From DASZVB01 sp035545855 (GTDB lineage Bacteria; Myxococcota_A; Polyangia; Polyangiales; Polyangiaceae), in the NCBI GenBank assembly GCA_035545855.1, contig DASZXK010000034.1:45602-109601 (forward strand): a DNA stretch of 64,000 bases, given 5' to 3'. How positions within the stretch are numbered: position 1 is the first letter of the stretch; the number at the start of each line of letters is the position of its first letter. Positions 34,609 to 43,141 of this stretch are shown piece after piece. The translations under genes were made by a program, and so were the position numbers. The notes beneath the pieces are model-generated. The model ran no database searches. It saw nothing but the letters and a program-made list of their open reading frames with translations, and was not told the origin of the DNA.

Positions 34609-36006
34609 TCAGGGATCGCCGGCCATCTTCTCCGGGAGGACCCAGGCGTCGAACTCCGCCTCGGTCGCGACGCCGAGGCGCAATGCGGCCTCGCGGAGCG
34701 TCGTGCCGTCGGCGTGTGCCCTCCGCGCGACGGCCGCGGCACGGTCGTAGCCGACGTGGGGCGAGAGCGCCGTCACGAGCATGAGCGAGCGCGCGACGTT
34801 CTCCGCGATGCGTGCTTCGTTCGGCTCGAGACCCGCGGCGCAGTGCCGATCGAAGCTCGCGCACACGTCCCCGAGGAGACGCGCGCTCTCGAGGAACGAC
34901 GACGCGATGACCGGCTTCATGACGTTGAGCTGGAGGTGACCGGCGGCCCCCGCCACGTTGACGACGACGTCGTTGCCGAGCACGCGCGCGACGACCATGG
35001 TCATCGCCTCGCACTGCGTCGGGTTCACCTTGCCGGGCATGATGGAGCTCCCCGGTTCGTTCTCGGGGATCCGGAGCTCGCCCAGGCCGGCGCGCGGGCC
35101 CGAGGAGAGGAGCCGCACGTCGTTCGCGATCTTGTTCAGGGCGACGGCCAGCGTCTTCATCGCGCCGTGGGCGAACACCATCGCGTCGTGCGCCGAGAGC
35201 GCCTCGAACTTGTTCGGCGCCGAGACGAGGTCGAGCCCCGTGTCCCTCGCGAGCTCGGCGGCGATCCGCTTGCCGAACTCCCGGTGCGCCCCGAGGCCGG
35301 TCCCGACGGCCGTGCCGCCCAGCGCGAGCTCCGCGAGGTGCGGCAGCGAGGCTTCGAGGTGCCGGGTGGCGTGGTCGAGCTGAGAGACCCACGCCGAGAT
35401 CTCGTGACCGAGGCGAAGGGGCGTCGCGTCCTGGAGGTGCGTTCTTCCGATCTTCACGATGCCGCGGAACGCCTGCGCTTTTTGGTCCAGGGTGTCCCGG
35501 AGGGCGCGGACGCGGGGGAGGACGTGCCGGACCACGGACTCCGTTCCCGCGATCGCCATGGCGGCCGGGAACACGTCGTTCGACGATTGACCGAGGTTCA
35601 CGTGGTCGTTCGGGTGCACGAGACGTTCCTTGCCTCGCGGTCCGCCGAGGAGCTCGCTCGCGCGGTTCGCGAGGACCTCGTTCACGTTCATGTTGGTCTG
35701 CGTCCCGCTCCCGGTCTGATAGACGGAGAGCGGAAACTCGCGCGGATGGTCGCCCCGGAGCACCTCGCCCGCGGCGGTTTCGATCGCCGTCGCGATCGAC
35801 CGGTCGAGGACGCCGAGATCCGCGTTCACTCGCGCGGCGGCGCGTTTGATGCGAACGAGGGCCTGGACGAGGGGCCAGGGCATCGCCCCGTCTCCGATGG
35901 CGAAATGCGAGAGGCTCCTCTCCGTCTGGGCGCCGTAGAGGCGCTCGTTCGGCACCTCCACGTCGCCGAAGGTGTCGTGCTCGAGTCGGGTTTCGGGGGA
36001 CGCCAT
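34609..36006 (-). CDS. fumC: class II fumarate hydratase
   Basis: 465 residues, full length for class II fumarase: reversible fumarate-to-malate hydration in the TCA cycle. Signature GSSIMPGKVNPTQCEA, substrate-contact segments TGSGTQTNMNVNEV and HPNDHVNLGQSSND, GRTHLQDATPLRLG and NKIANDVRLLSSGPR are all present. It is a stable, iron-free tetrameric enzyme in its family. It begins at the ATG at 36006, facing the radical SAM gene across 77 bp that contain an inverted repeat. Confidence 0.96.
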   Translation of the reverse strand: MASPETRLEHDTFGDVEVPNERLYGAQTERSLSHFAIGDGAMPWPLVQALVRIKRAAARVNADLGVLDRSIATAIETAAGEVLRGDHPREFPLSVYQTGSGTQTNMNVNEVLANRASELLGGPRGKERLVHPNDHVNLGQSSNDVFPAAMAIAGTESVVRHVLPRVRALRDTLDQKAQAFRGIVKIGRTHLQDATPLRLGHEISAWVSQLDHATRHLEASLPHLAELALGGTAVGTGLGAHREFGKRIAAELARDTGLDLVSAPNKFEALSAHDAMVFAHGAMKTLAVALNKIANDVRLLSSGPRAGLGELRIPENEPGSSIMPGKVNPTQCEAMTMVVARVLGNDVVVNVAGAAGHLQLNVMKPVIASSFLESARLLGDVCASFDRHCAAGLEPNEARIAENVARSLMLVTALSPHVGYDRAAAVARRAHADGTTLREAALRLGVATEAEFDAWVLPEKMAGDP

Positions 36007-36014
36007 GCCCGAAG

Positions 36015-36042
36015 CCTGCCAAAAAATGCAGGGATTGGCAGG
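36015..36042. promoter_or_regulatory. inverted repeat between fumC and the radical SAM gene
   Basis: Arms cctgcca (36015-36021) and tggcagg (36036-36042), perfect over 7 bp with a 14-base AT-rich centre; a nested cctgc/gcagg pair is also present. It sits 9 bp before the fumC start and 42 bp before the radical SAM start, a plausible shared operator. Confidence 0.45.
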
Positions 36043-36083
36043 TGCACCGAGCGCGCGCGCGGACCGAGGTAGACTCGAAACGA

Positions 36084-37691
36084 GTGCGCGTCGACCTCGT
36101 GAACCCCCCGATGTACGTGAACCCGAGCGCGCTCACGGCGCTGCGCCCGGCGCCGCCCCTCGGTCTCGCGTACGTCGCGGCCGCGGTCCGCGAAGCGGGT
36201 CACGACGTGCGGGCGATCGACGCCATCGGGGAGTCCCCCGGGGAAAAACGCCCCGAACGCGGGCTCGTCCGACTGGGTCTCTCGGAGACGGAGCTCGTCC
36301 GCCGGATCCGGCCCGACGCGGACGTCGTGGGCGTCGGAAGTCTCTGGAGCTTCGGCTGGCCCCTCGTGAGGAGCCTCCTGCACGCGATCCGGAGGGCGCG
36401 CCCGGGCGTCACGATCGTCTGCGGCGGCGAGCACTTCACCGCGTTACCCGAGCACTCGATGAGAGAGGCGCCGATCGACTTCGTCGTGCTCGGGGAAGGG
36501 GAGCAGGTGACGGTCGACCTCCTCGCGCGACTCGGGAAGGACCCCGGCTTCGACCGCGCCGCGGTTCCGGGCATCGTCTGGCGTACGCCCGCGGGGGAGC
36601 TCGTACGGAACCCGCGCGCCGCCCGCGTCCGCGACGTGGACCGATTGCCCTGGCCGGCATGGGACCTGTTCGACCTCGCCGCGTACGATCGGCACGGGTA
36701 CGTCACCGGCAACCGTTACGGGCGCACCATCCCGATCCTCGCGACGCGAGGCTGTCCGTACCAGTGCACCTACTGCTCGAGCCCCAACATGTGGACGACG
36801 CGCTGGTACGCGCGGGATCCCGCCGACGTCGTGGACGAGATCGAGTTCCTGGCGCGCCGCTACGGCGCGAACGCGTTTCCGTTCCAGGATCTCACCAGCA
36901 TCATCAAGCGCGACTGGATCGTCCGGTTCTCTCACGAGCTCCTCCGGCGGGATCTCCGTGTTCGCTGGCAGCTCGCGGCCGGCACCCGGTGCGAGGTGGT
37001 GGACGAGGAGGTCGTGGACCTCCTGTACCGATCCGGCTGCCGCGCGCTCTACTTCGCGCCGGAGAGCGGCTCGGAGCGGACTCGCGATCTCATCAAGAAG
37101 CGCATGAAGATGGATACGCTGCTCCGCGCGTCCGAGATCGCCGTGAAGCGCGGGTTGAATCTCGGGGCCTTCCTGGTCATCGGATTCCCTCACGACACGG
37201 AAGGCGACCTGGAGGAGACCGTGAGCCTCGCGCGGACGCTCGGGAGGCTCGGGCTCTCCGACGTCTCCTGCGCCGTGTTCTTCCCCATCCCGTCGACGGA
37301 GCTCGCGACGTACCTGTTCTCGACGGGTCGGGCGCGTCTCGACGACGAGTTCCTGATGACGCCGGTCCACGTGCACGACCGCTTCGTCACGGAGAAGAAC
37401 AACTACTCCGAACGGGTCTCGGCGCGGACGCTCACGGCGTTCAAGTACCGCACGATCCTCGCGTTCTACGGGGCCCTCTTCCGGGCGCATCCGTCTCGGT
37501 TCCGTCGCGTCCTCGGGAACCTCTTCTCCGGCGAGGAGACGACGAAGCTCGACGTCTTCCTGAACGAGACGAAGCGTGCGCTCCTCGGTCTCCACGTTCG
37601 GGAGGACGCCCTCACGCGCCCCGCGGACGGGGCGCCCGTGCGCCGCCCGGTGCGGGGCGAGCGGCGCGTTCTGCCTCTCGTTTCACCCTGA
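36084..37691 (+). CDS. B12-binding-domain radical SAM enzyme
   Basis: 535 residues from a GTG at 36084 (VRVDLVNPPMYVNPS); a longer reading from 36042 has no family similarity. N-terminal cobalamin-binding-type fold (about 1-150; VGVGSLWSFGWP, IVCGGEHFTALPEHS, VVLGEGEQ) and a radical SAM barrel with the iron-sulfur motif RGCPYQCTYCSS. The C-terminal ~100 residues are family specific. Enzymes of this architecture perform methylations or rearrangements on unactivated carbon, often in lipid or natural product pathways. Partner genes are not adjacent, so the substrate is unknown. Confidence 0.88.
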   Translation: MRVDLVNPPMYVNPSALTALRPAPPLGLAYVAAAVREAGHDVRAIDAIGESPGEKRPERGLVRLGLSETELVRRIRPDADVVGVGSLWSFGWPLVRSLLHAIRRARPGVTIVCGGEHFTALPEHSMREAPIDFVVLGEGEQVTVDLLARLGKDPGFDRAAVPGIVWRTPAGELVRNPRAARVRDVDRLPWPAWDLFDLAAYDRHGYVTGNRYGRTIPILATRGCPYQCTYCSSPNMWTTRWYARDPADVVDEIEFLARRYGANAFPFQDLTSIIKRDWIVRFSHELLRRDLRVRWQLAAGTRCEVVDEEVVDLLYRSGCRALYFAPESGSERTRDLIKKRMKMDTLLRASEIAVKRGLNLGAFLVIGFPHDTEGDLEETVSLARTLGRLGLSDVSCAVFFPIPSTELATYLFSTGRARLDDEFLMTPVHVHDRFVTEKNNYSERVSARTLTAFKYRTILAFYGALFRAHPSRFRRVLGNLFSGEETTKLDVFLNETKRALLGLHVREDALTRPADGAPVRRPVRGERRVLPLVSP

Positions 37692-37805
37692 GCCGGCGTC
37701 TCGGACGACGCTGCGCCGCCCGCGCATTTCTTGCGCCGTTCCCGCGGAGGCGCGGGCGAAACGAGCCATTTCGCGAAGGCATGCGCCTTGCTAGATGGGT
37801 TTCGC

Positions 37806-38294
37806 ATGACAATCAGTGGCGGACCCGCTTCGGCGACGATCCGCGCCAGGTTTGGCCAGGATCACCAGGAAATCGAGGAATTGCTGCGACAGCTTCTGCT
37901 CGCGTTCGAGGCGGACGACCGTGCGCGCGTGGGGGCGCTCTGGTCCGTATTCGACGCTCAGCTCCTGGCTCACCTGGACGCCGAGGAGAAGCACCTCGTT
38001 CCAAGGCTGCTCCGCGCGAACGAGCGCGCGGCGCGCTCCATCCTGGAGGAGCATCGTCACATCCGCTCCCGGCTCACGGAGCTCGGGACGCAGGTGGATC
38101 TCCACCTGATCCGCTTGCCCGCGGCGCGAGCGTTCATCGACGAGCTTCGCGCTCACGCGCGACACGAGGATCAGGTCCTCTACGAGTGGGCGGACGCCGA
38201 GGTGAGCGAGGCCGAGAAGCACAGCCTCTTCGGCGAGCTCAGCGACGTGTTGAAGGCGCGACTCCTCGCGCGGGCCAGCGTCGTCGCGAGCTGA
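37806..38294 (+). CDS. hemerythrin-like HHE protein
   Basis: 162 residues. Four-helix-bundle pattern with metal ligands placed as in the HHE cation-binding family: GQDHQEIEEL (His20), LLAHLDAEEKHLVP (His56, Glu60), EEHRHIRSRL (His83) and AHARHEDQVLYEW (His118/His120). Binds a di-iron centre; roles in the family include O2 or NO sensing and iron-sulfur repair. ATG at 37806. It converges with the histidine kinase gene ending at 38298, with 3 bp between stops. Confidence 0.85.
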   Translation: MTISGGPASATIRARFGQDHQEIEELLRQLLLAFEADDRARVGALWSVFDAQLLAHLDAEEKHLVPRLLRANERAARSILEEHRHIRSRLTELGTQVDLHLIRLPAARAFIDELRAHARHEDQVLYEWADAEVSEAEKHSLFGELSDVLKARLLARASVVAS

Positions 38295-38297
38295 CGC

Positions 38298-40223
38298 TCA
38301 GCGATCGCCGAATACCGTCTCGAGCGCGGTTTCGAGCTCGTCGACCTTGACGGGTTTGGTGAGGTACCGGAAGAACCCGGCCTCGAGTCCGCGGTGCTTG
38401 TCCCGCTCGGACGCGGCCGCCGTGAGGGCGATCACCGGGATGGATTTCGTCTCCGGGAGACGTTGCAGCACGGTGAGGGCTTCGAGGCCGCTCATCCCGG
38501 GGAGGTTCACGTCGAGGATGATGGCATCCGGCGGCCTCGTCCGGGCGAGCTCGATGCCCATCTCGGCCGTCGGCGCCGTGACGAGCTCGATGCCGTCGAA
38601 CCCGCCGAGGAGGTCCCGCATGAACGCCATGTTCGCCGGGTTGTCCTCCACGTAGAGGACTCGGCGCGAGACGCCCTCGAACGAACGGAGGGCGGGCTCG
38701 GGGACGGCCCTCCGGCCGCCCTGTTCGACCGGTTCGTGATGCACCGGCACGTCCACCCAGAACTCGGAACCGGAGCCTGCCGTGCTCGTGAAGCCGACCC
38801 GGCCCTGCATCGCCTCGGCGAGCCGCTTCGTGATCACGAGCCCGATGCCCGTCCCTTCGATGGCGCTCGCCTCCTGGCCTGCGCGCTGAAACGGCTGGAA
38901 GAGCTTGTCCTGCTTGTCCGCGGCGATGCCGACGCCCGTGTCGGAGACGGAGAGCCGGACGAGCGCGCCCTGGGTCGGGGAAACACGGAACGTCACGCTC
39001 CCCCCGGGGCGGTTGTACTTGATGGCGTTCGAGCCGTAGTTCATGAGGATTTGCGAGAGCCGTGTCCGGTCCGCGGCGACGAGGGGAACGCCGGTGGCCA
39101 CGTCCGTCTGGAGGACGAGCCCGGCACGAGACGCCATCGACTCGAGCGAGTGAACGGCTTCTCGAACGACGTCCTCCACGCTGACCGGTTCGATCGACAG
39201 GGAGATGGCGCCCGCCTCGATCCGCGACAGGTCCAGGATGTCGTCGATGAGGCGGAGCAGATGCTCGCCGCCCTTCAGGATCTCGTCGACTCGGTCCTTG
39301 TGACGCTCGGAGAGCGGCTCCTTGCGGTCGCGCCGGAGGAGCTGCGCGAAGCCGAGGATGGCGTTCAGCGGCGTGCGGAGCTCGTGGCTCATGGAGGAGA
39401 GGAACTCGCTCTTCGCGGCGCTGGCGGCCTCGGCGACCGCCCGGGCCGCCGACACCTCTTCGGTCAAGCGGACGTCTTCGGTGAGATCCCAGAAGATCTG
39501 CACCGTGCCGCCTTCCGCCGTTCGTCGACTGTTCGCGCGGAGGGTACGGCCCGAGATCGTCTTCACCTCGAAGGAGCTTCCCGTGTCCGAGACCGGTCGG
39601 AGCCGGTCCTCCCGGAACTTCGCGCGGTCCGCCTCCGACGCGAACGCGAGCGAACGCATCCAGAGCTCGAGGAGCTCCGAGTACGTCTTTCCCACGATCG
39701 GCTCGGTGCCGTCGAGCAACCGGCGGTACATGCTGTTCGCGAGCACGAGACGGCAATCTGCGTCGAAGAGCGCCAGGGCGTCCTGGATCGTCTCCACGGC
39801 GCTCGCGAGGCGATCGGCGGAGAGCTTCACGGCGGCGTCGGCCCTGCGGCGCTCGGAGATGTCCCGGATGGCGGCGGAGACGAGCGGCCCTTCCGCCGTC
39901 TTCACCGGGGACAGACTCACCTCGATGGCGATGTCCGCGCCGCTCGCGTGCCGGCCGTGGAGCTCGATCCCGGAACCCATCGGGCGCAGCGTCGGGTTCG
40001 CGAAGAAGCGCCCGACGTGCCCGACGTGGCCGGCGCGGAGCCGCTCCGGGATCAACCGGTCCACGCTGCTTCCGAGCAGATCCCCGCGGGGGTACCCGAA
40101 CAGGCGCTCGGCCTGCGCGTTCGCATACCGGATGAGCTGATCGGGACCGACGACGATCATGGCGTCCGGCGCGGTGTCGAGCACCTGCCGGAACCAGTCG
40201 TCCGCGGGCGGGTCACTCGGCAT
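38298..40223 (-). CDS. hybrid histidine kinase PAS-PAS-HisKA-HATPase-REC
   Basis: 641 residues, soluble. PAS1 at about 12-135 (DTAPDAMIVVGPDQLIRYAN), PAS2 at about 145-265 (DALALFDADCRLVLANSMYRR), H-box SSMSHELRTPLNAILGFAQ near 285, HATPase (LMNYGSNAIKYNRPGG, SDTGVGIAADK, GTGIGLVITKRL) and a C-terminal receiver with Asp in IILDVNLPG and Lys in LTKPV. The start at 40223 lies inside the end of the upstream kinase gene (11-bp overlap), so the two kinases are made together and may form one relay. Confidence 0.92.
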   Translation of the reverse strand: MPSDPPADDWFRQVLDTAPDAMIVVGPDQLIRYANAQAERLFGYPRGDLLGSSVDRLIPERLRAGHVGHVGRFFANPTLRPMGSGIELHGRHASGADIAIEVSLSPVKTAEGPLVSAAIRDISERRRADAAVKLSADRLASAVETIQDALALFDADCRLVLANSMYRRLLDGTEPIVGKTYSELLELWMRSLAFASEADRAKFREDRLRPVSDTGSSFEVKTISGRTLRANSRRTAEGGTVQIFWDLTEDVRLTEEVSAARAVAEAASAAKSEFLSSMSHELRTPLNAILGFAQLLRRDRKEPLSERHKDRVDEILKGGEHLLRLIDDILDLSRIEAGAISLSIEPVSVEDVVREAVHSLESMASRAGLVLQTDVATGVPLVAADRTRLSQILMNYGSNAIKYNRPGGSVTFRVSPTQGALVRLSVSDTGVGIAADKQDKLFQPFQRAGQEASAIEGTGIGLVITKRLAEAMQGRVGFTSTAGSGSEFWVDVPVHHEPVEQGGRRAVPEPALRSFEGVSRRVLYVEDNPANMAFMRDLLGGFDGIELVTAPTAEMGIELARTRPPDAIILDVNLPGMSGLEALTVLQRLPETKSIPVIALTAAASERDKHRGLEAGFFRYLTKPVKVDELETALETVFGDR

Positions 40224-41364
40224 GCGGGAGCCTCACGCGGAACACGGCGCCGGGCTTGCCGTCCTCGACCCAGATGCGACCGCCATGCGCTTCCACGGCG
40301 AGCCGGCAGAACGCGAGGCCGAGCCCGCGCCCCGTGCGCGAATCCCGCCCGTCCACTCGCTCGATCTGGACGAAGGGGTCGAAGATGCGCTCCCGCATCG
40401 CCTCGGGAACGCCCGTGCCCTGGTCGGCGATCGTGAAGTCGATGCCCGCGTCGGTCGAGGTCGCGCCGACCGTGACGACGCTGGATGCCGGCGCATGGCG
40501 AATGGCGTTCTCCGTCAGGTTCGCCAGCGTGCGCTGCAGCAAGTCGGGATCGACGGAGCACGGCTTCGCCTTGCAGCGCGTCTCGATGCGAACGCGACGC
40601 GCCGTCGCGGAGAGCTCGAGATCGGCGGCGACGGCCGTGACGAGCGCGCACGGGTCCACCGTCGTTCGCTTGGCGACGAGCTTGCCCTCGTCTCCCTTCG
40701 AGAGGTCGAGCAGGTTCAGGATGAGCCGCGAGAGCTGGCGAGCCTCGCTCCTGATCTGGAGCGCGGACGCCCTCGCCGATTCGCCGAGGGACTTGTCCCG
40801 GAGGAGGAGCTGCGCGTGGAGATCCATTCCGTTCACCGGGTTCTTGAGGTCGTGAACGACGAACGACATGAGCCGCTCCTTCTGGAGCTGGAGACGGAGG
40901 AGGTCGTCGCGTTGCCGCTTCAGGAGGTCGTAGTGCTCGCGGAGCTCCGCGCGCATCCGCTTCATCTTGATGGCCGATTCGACGCGGACGACGAGCTCCG
41001 TCGGGCGGACGGGCTTCGTGAGGAAGTCGTCGGCGCCCGCGCGCAGCGCGCGATCGAACGTGTCCACGTCGCGCTGCGCGGTGAGGAACACGATGGGTGT
41101 CTCCGGCCCGCCCGGGAGCGCTCGGATTCGCTGGCTGACGGTGAAACCGTCGACTTCGGGCATTCGCACGTCCAGGAGAACGCATTCCGGCCGCTCGCGC
41201 TCGAACGCTTCGATTCCCTCCGCGCCGCCGGTCGCGAGGACGACCCGGTAGCCCTCGTCCTCGAGGGCCGCCTGCGCGAGCGCCCGGTTCGCCTCGACGT
41301 CGTCGACGACGAGGACCGTGGCGGGATGTTCACTTTCGTTCGAGGCGTCCGAGGTGCGGGCCAT
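40213..41364 (-). CDS. receiver-histidine kinase protein (REC-HisKA-HATPase)
   Basis: 383 residues. N-terminal receiver with phospho-acceptor Asp65 (CVLLDVRMPE) and Lys in LTKPVRP, a coiled linker (about 140-170), the H-box variant VVHDLKNPVNGMDL, N-box LANLTENAIRHAPA, and G-boxes ADQGTGVPEA and GRGLGLAFCRLAVEAHGG. A receiver placed in front of a kinase usually gates kinase activity by phosphorylation from another source. ATG at 41364. First gene of the two-kinase operon. Confidence 0.92.
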   Translation of the reverse strand: MARTSDASNESEHPATVLVVDDVEANRALAQAALEDEGYRVVLATGGAEGIEAFERERPECVLLDVRMPEVDGFTVSQRIRALPGGPETPIVFLTAQRDVDTFDRALRAGADDFLTKPVRPTELVVRVESAIKMKRMRAELREHYDLLKRQRDDLLRLQLQKERLMSFVVHDLKNPVNGMDLHAQLLLRDKSLGESARASALQIRSEARQLSRLILNLLDLSKGDEGKLVAKRTTVDPCALVTAVAADLELSATARRVRIETRCKAKPCSVDPDLLQRTLANLTENAIRHAPASSVVTVGATSTDAGIDFTIADQGTGVPEAMRERIFDPFVQIERVDGRDSRTGRGLGLAFCRLAVEAHGGRIWVEDGKPGAVFRVRLPHAE

Positions 41365-41410
41365 GCTTTCTGCGCGTCGTCGAGCCTCCCCCGCAGCCGG
41401 CGGAGCGCCG

Positions 41411-41533
41411 TCAGACCTTTCGGGTCTTGTACGCCATCCAGACGAACGCGACGACTGCTAGAGCGAGCGTGACGAGAGTCCCGGTCACCTCGCCCGAGGT
41501 GATCACCGAATGCGGTCCGAAGCCGTGCTGCAT
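41411..41533 (-). CDS. small single-span membrane protein (40 residues)
   Basis: MQHGFGPHSVITSGEVTG followed by one hydrophobic helix (TLVTLALAVVAFVWMAY) and the basic end KTRKV, a typical N-out/C-in small membrane protein. An aaggaagg ribosome site lies 9 bases before the ATG at 41533, unusually strong for this window. The open frame is longer upstream but the extra residues are Arg-rich. No family recognised. It is 46 bp upstream of the two-kinase operon on the same strand and could be co-transcribed with it. Confidence 0.5.
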   Translation of the reverse strand: MQHGFGPHSVITSGEVTGTLVTLALAVVAFVWMAYKTRKV

Positions 41534-41887
41534 GTCGATCGTCCTTCCTTTTCGCGTGAAAGTTGCGCGGGCCACGCGCGTCGCGCTCTGGACGTGCAAC
41601 TCGAGTGCCGCACCCGGTCCCGCGGTTTTTCTCGGCGCTCTTTCGCGGGGCCGGCGCGGCGAGCCCGAAATGCGTGCGCCGAAGCGCAGGCCGTGCGTTC
41701 GCCCGCGGGCGATCCGCCGCCGACGGCGTCAGCCGGCGAGCTCCTGAGTCGGCCAGCCGGCCCGTGTATTCGTTTTTGTTGGATGCCGCATAACACATTG
41801 AAATGATGGGTAATTTGTGGGTCTATTGACGCCCGGAGCGCGCGGCCGCTTGGTTGACGAGCGGTTGGAGAAAGTCAGGCTTGTCGG
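41534..41887. promoter_or_regulatory. 354-bp gene-free region with AT-rich patch
   Basis: No coding pattern is evident. Bases about 41767-41830 form the most AT-rich patch of the window, in strong contrast to the GC-rich flanks, and are followed by TTGACG (41825-41830) and again TTGACG (41854-41859) on the + strand, ending 29 bases before the VWA lipoprotein ATG. This probably holds the promoter of that gene and, in the other direction, the promoter of the small membrane protein/kinase run. No clear -10 boxes were found. Confidence 0.4.
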
Positions 41888-43093
41888 ATGCGCGTGAGCA
41901 CACTCCTAGCTTTCGGTTTCGTCTCGCTGTCCCTCGGGGTCGCCGGCTGTTCCGCGGGGAGTAACCCCGACGACACGTTCGGTGCTCAGAGCGGAGGCGG
42001 CGGACCGGGCAGCGGAACCGGCGGGGCCGGGCAGAACGGGACGGGCGGCCTCCTGCTCGATCCCGGAGGATCGACGGGCTTCGGCGGACTCGCGGGGCGC
42101 GACGATCCCGACGCCGGCACGAACGGCAACTGCGGCGTCACGCAGAAGCCGGAAGAGATCATCCAGTACGCGCCCGTCGCCATCTACATCATGCTGGATC
42201 GCTCGGGCAGCATGATCACCGGCTTCCCGGAAGGGAGCGCGCAGTCCTGGGGGAACAGCACCAACGCGATCAACAGCTTCCTCACCGATCCGCTGTCCCA
42301 GAACATGGACGTGGGACTCGCGTTCTTCCCGACGGCGCCGGACAACGGCTTCACCTGCGGAGACGGGAGCGGCAGCGGAGCGAACTGCGGGGCGCCCGTC
42401 GTGGAGATCGCTCCCGTGCCGCAGAACCTGGGGCCCATCGGGAACGCGATGAGCGGCAACCAGCCGAACCCGCTGAACCTGACGCCCACCGAGTGCGGCC
42501 TCATCGGCATGATCACTCACTGCGAGCAGTGGCAGCAACAGACGGGCGAGCAGTGCGTCGCCATCCTCGTGACGGACGGCAACCCGACGCTCTGTTCGGG
42601 CGACACCGGCGTGCTCTCGAAGATCGTCGCGGACGGCCTCGCGCAGGGCGTGAAGACGTACGTGCTCGGCCTCCCCGGCTCGAACGCGAGCGTCCTCGAT
42701 CCCATCGCGCAGGCAGGCGGCTCGAACTCCACGATCGACGTCAGCGGAGGCGTCCAGGCGTTCGTCGCGGCGCTGAACTCGATCCGCGGACAGGTGAGCG
42801 TCGGAACGGCCCTTCCCTGTCAGTGGAAGATCCCCCCGCCGCCTTCCGGGCAGACCTTCGACAAGGAGAAGGTCAACGTGAGCTACACGCCCAAGGGCGG
42901 CACGTCGCAGGACTTCGGATACGTGGCGGAGGCCGACTGCGCCCGAGCCACGAACGCCTGGTACTTCGACGACGTGAACGACCCCAAGCAGGTCCTCGTC
43001 TGCCCGACGACGTGCGACATGCTGAAGTCGAACAGCGGCGCTGCCGTCAGCGTCTCCTTCGGCTGCAGGCGCAAGCCGGCCACGCTGAAGTGA
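41888..43093 (+). CDS. lipoprotein with von Willebrand factor A domain
   Basis: 401 residues. Lipobox GVAGC (Cys21), Gly/Ser tether to about 65, then a VWA domain with the metal-ion-dependent adhesion site DRSGS near residue 105 and the later Thr/Asp phrase AILVTDGNP. Many paired cysteines around it (CGDGSGSGANCG, ECGLIGMITHCEQW) suggest an extracytoplasmic, disulfide-stabilised protein. Likely a surface adhesion or scaffold protein, as is common in Myxococcota. No partner is evident nearby. Confidence 0.88.
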   Translation: MRVSTLLAFGFVSLSLGVAGCSAGSNPDDTFGAQSGGGGPGSGTGGAGQNGTGGLLLDPGGSTGFGGLAGRDDPDAGTNGNCGVTQKPEEIIQYAPVAIYIMLDRSGSMITGFPEGSAQSWGNSTNAINSFLTDPLSQNMDVGLAFFPTAPDNGFTCGDGSGSGANCGAPVVEIAPVPQNLGPIGNAMSGNQPNPLNLTPTECGLIGMITHCEQWQQQTGEQCVAILVTDGNPTLCSGDTGVLSKIVADGLAQGVKTYVLGLPGSNASVLDPIAQAGGSNSTIDVSGGVQAFVAALNSIRGQVSVGTALPCQWKIPPPPSGQTFDKEKVNVSYTPKGGTSQDFGYVAEADCARATNAWYFDDVNDPKQVLVCPTTCDMLKSNSGAAVSVSFGCRRKPATLK

Positions 43094-43141
43094 GTCGAGG
43101 CCGGCGCGCGGGTGGCGGCGCCTTCCGGGCCGCCACCCGTG

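Noticed and set aside
34454..38350. Shadow frames of 560 and 792 codons over fumC and the radical SAM gene
   Set aside because: The fumarase and radical SAM frames carry complete signatures; the others are Arg-rich.
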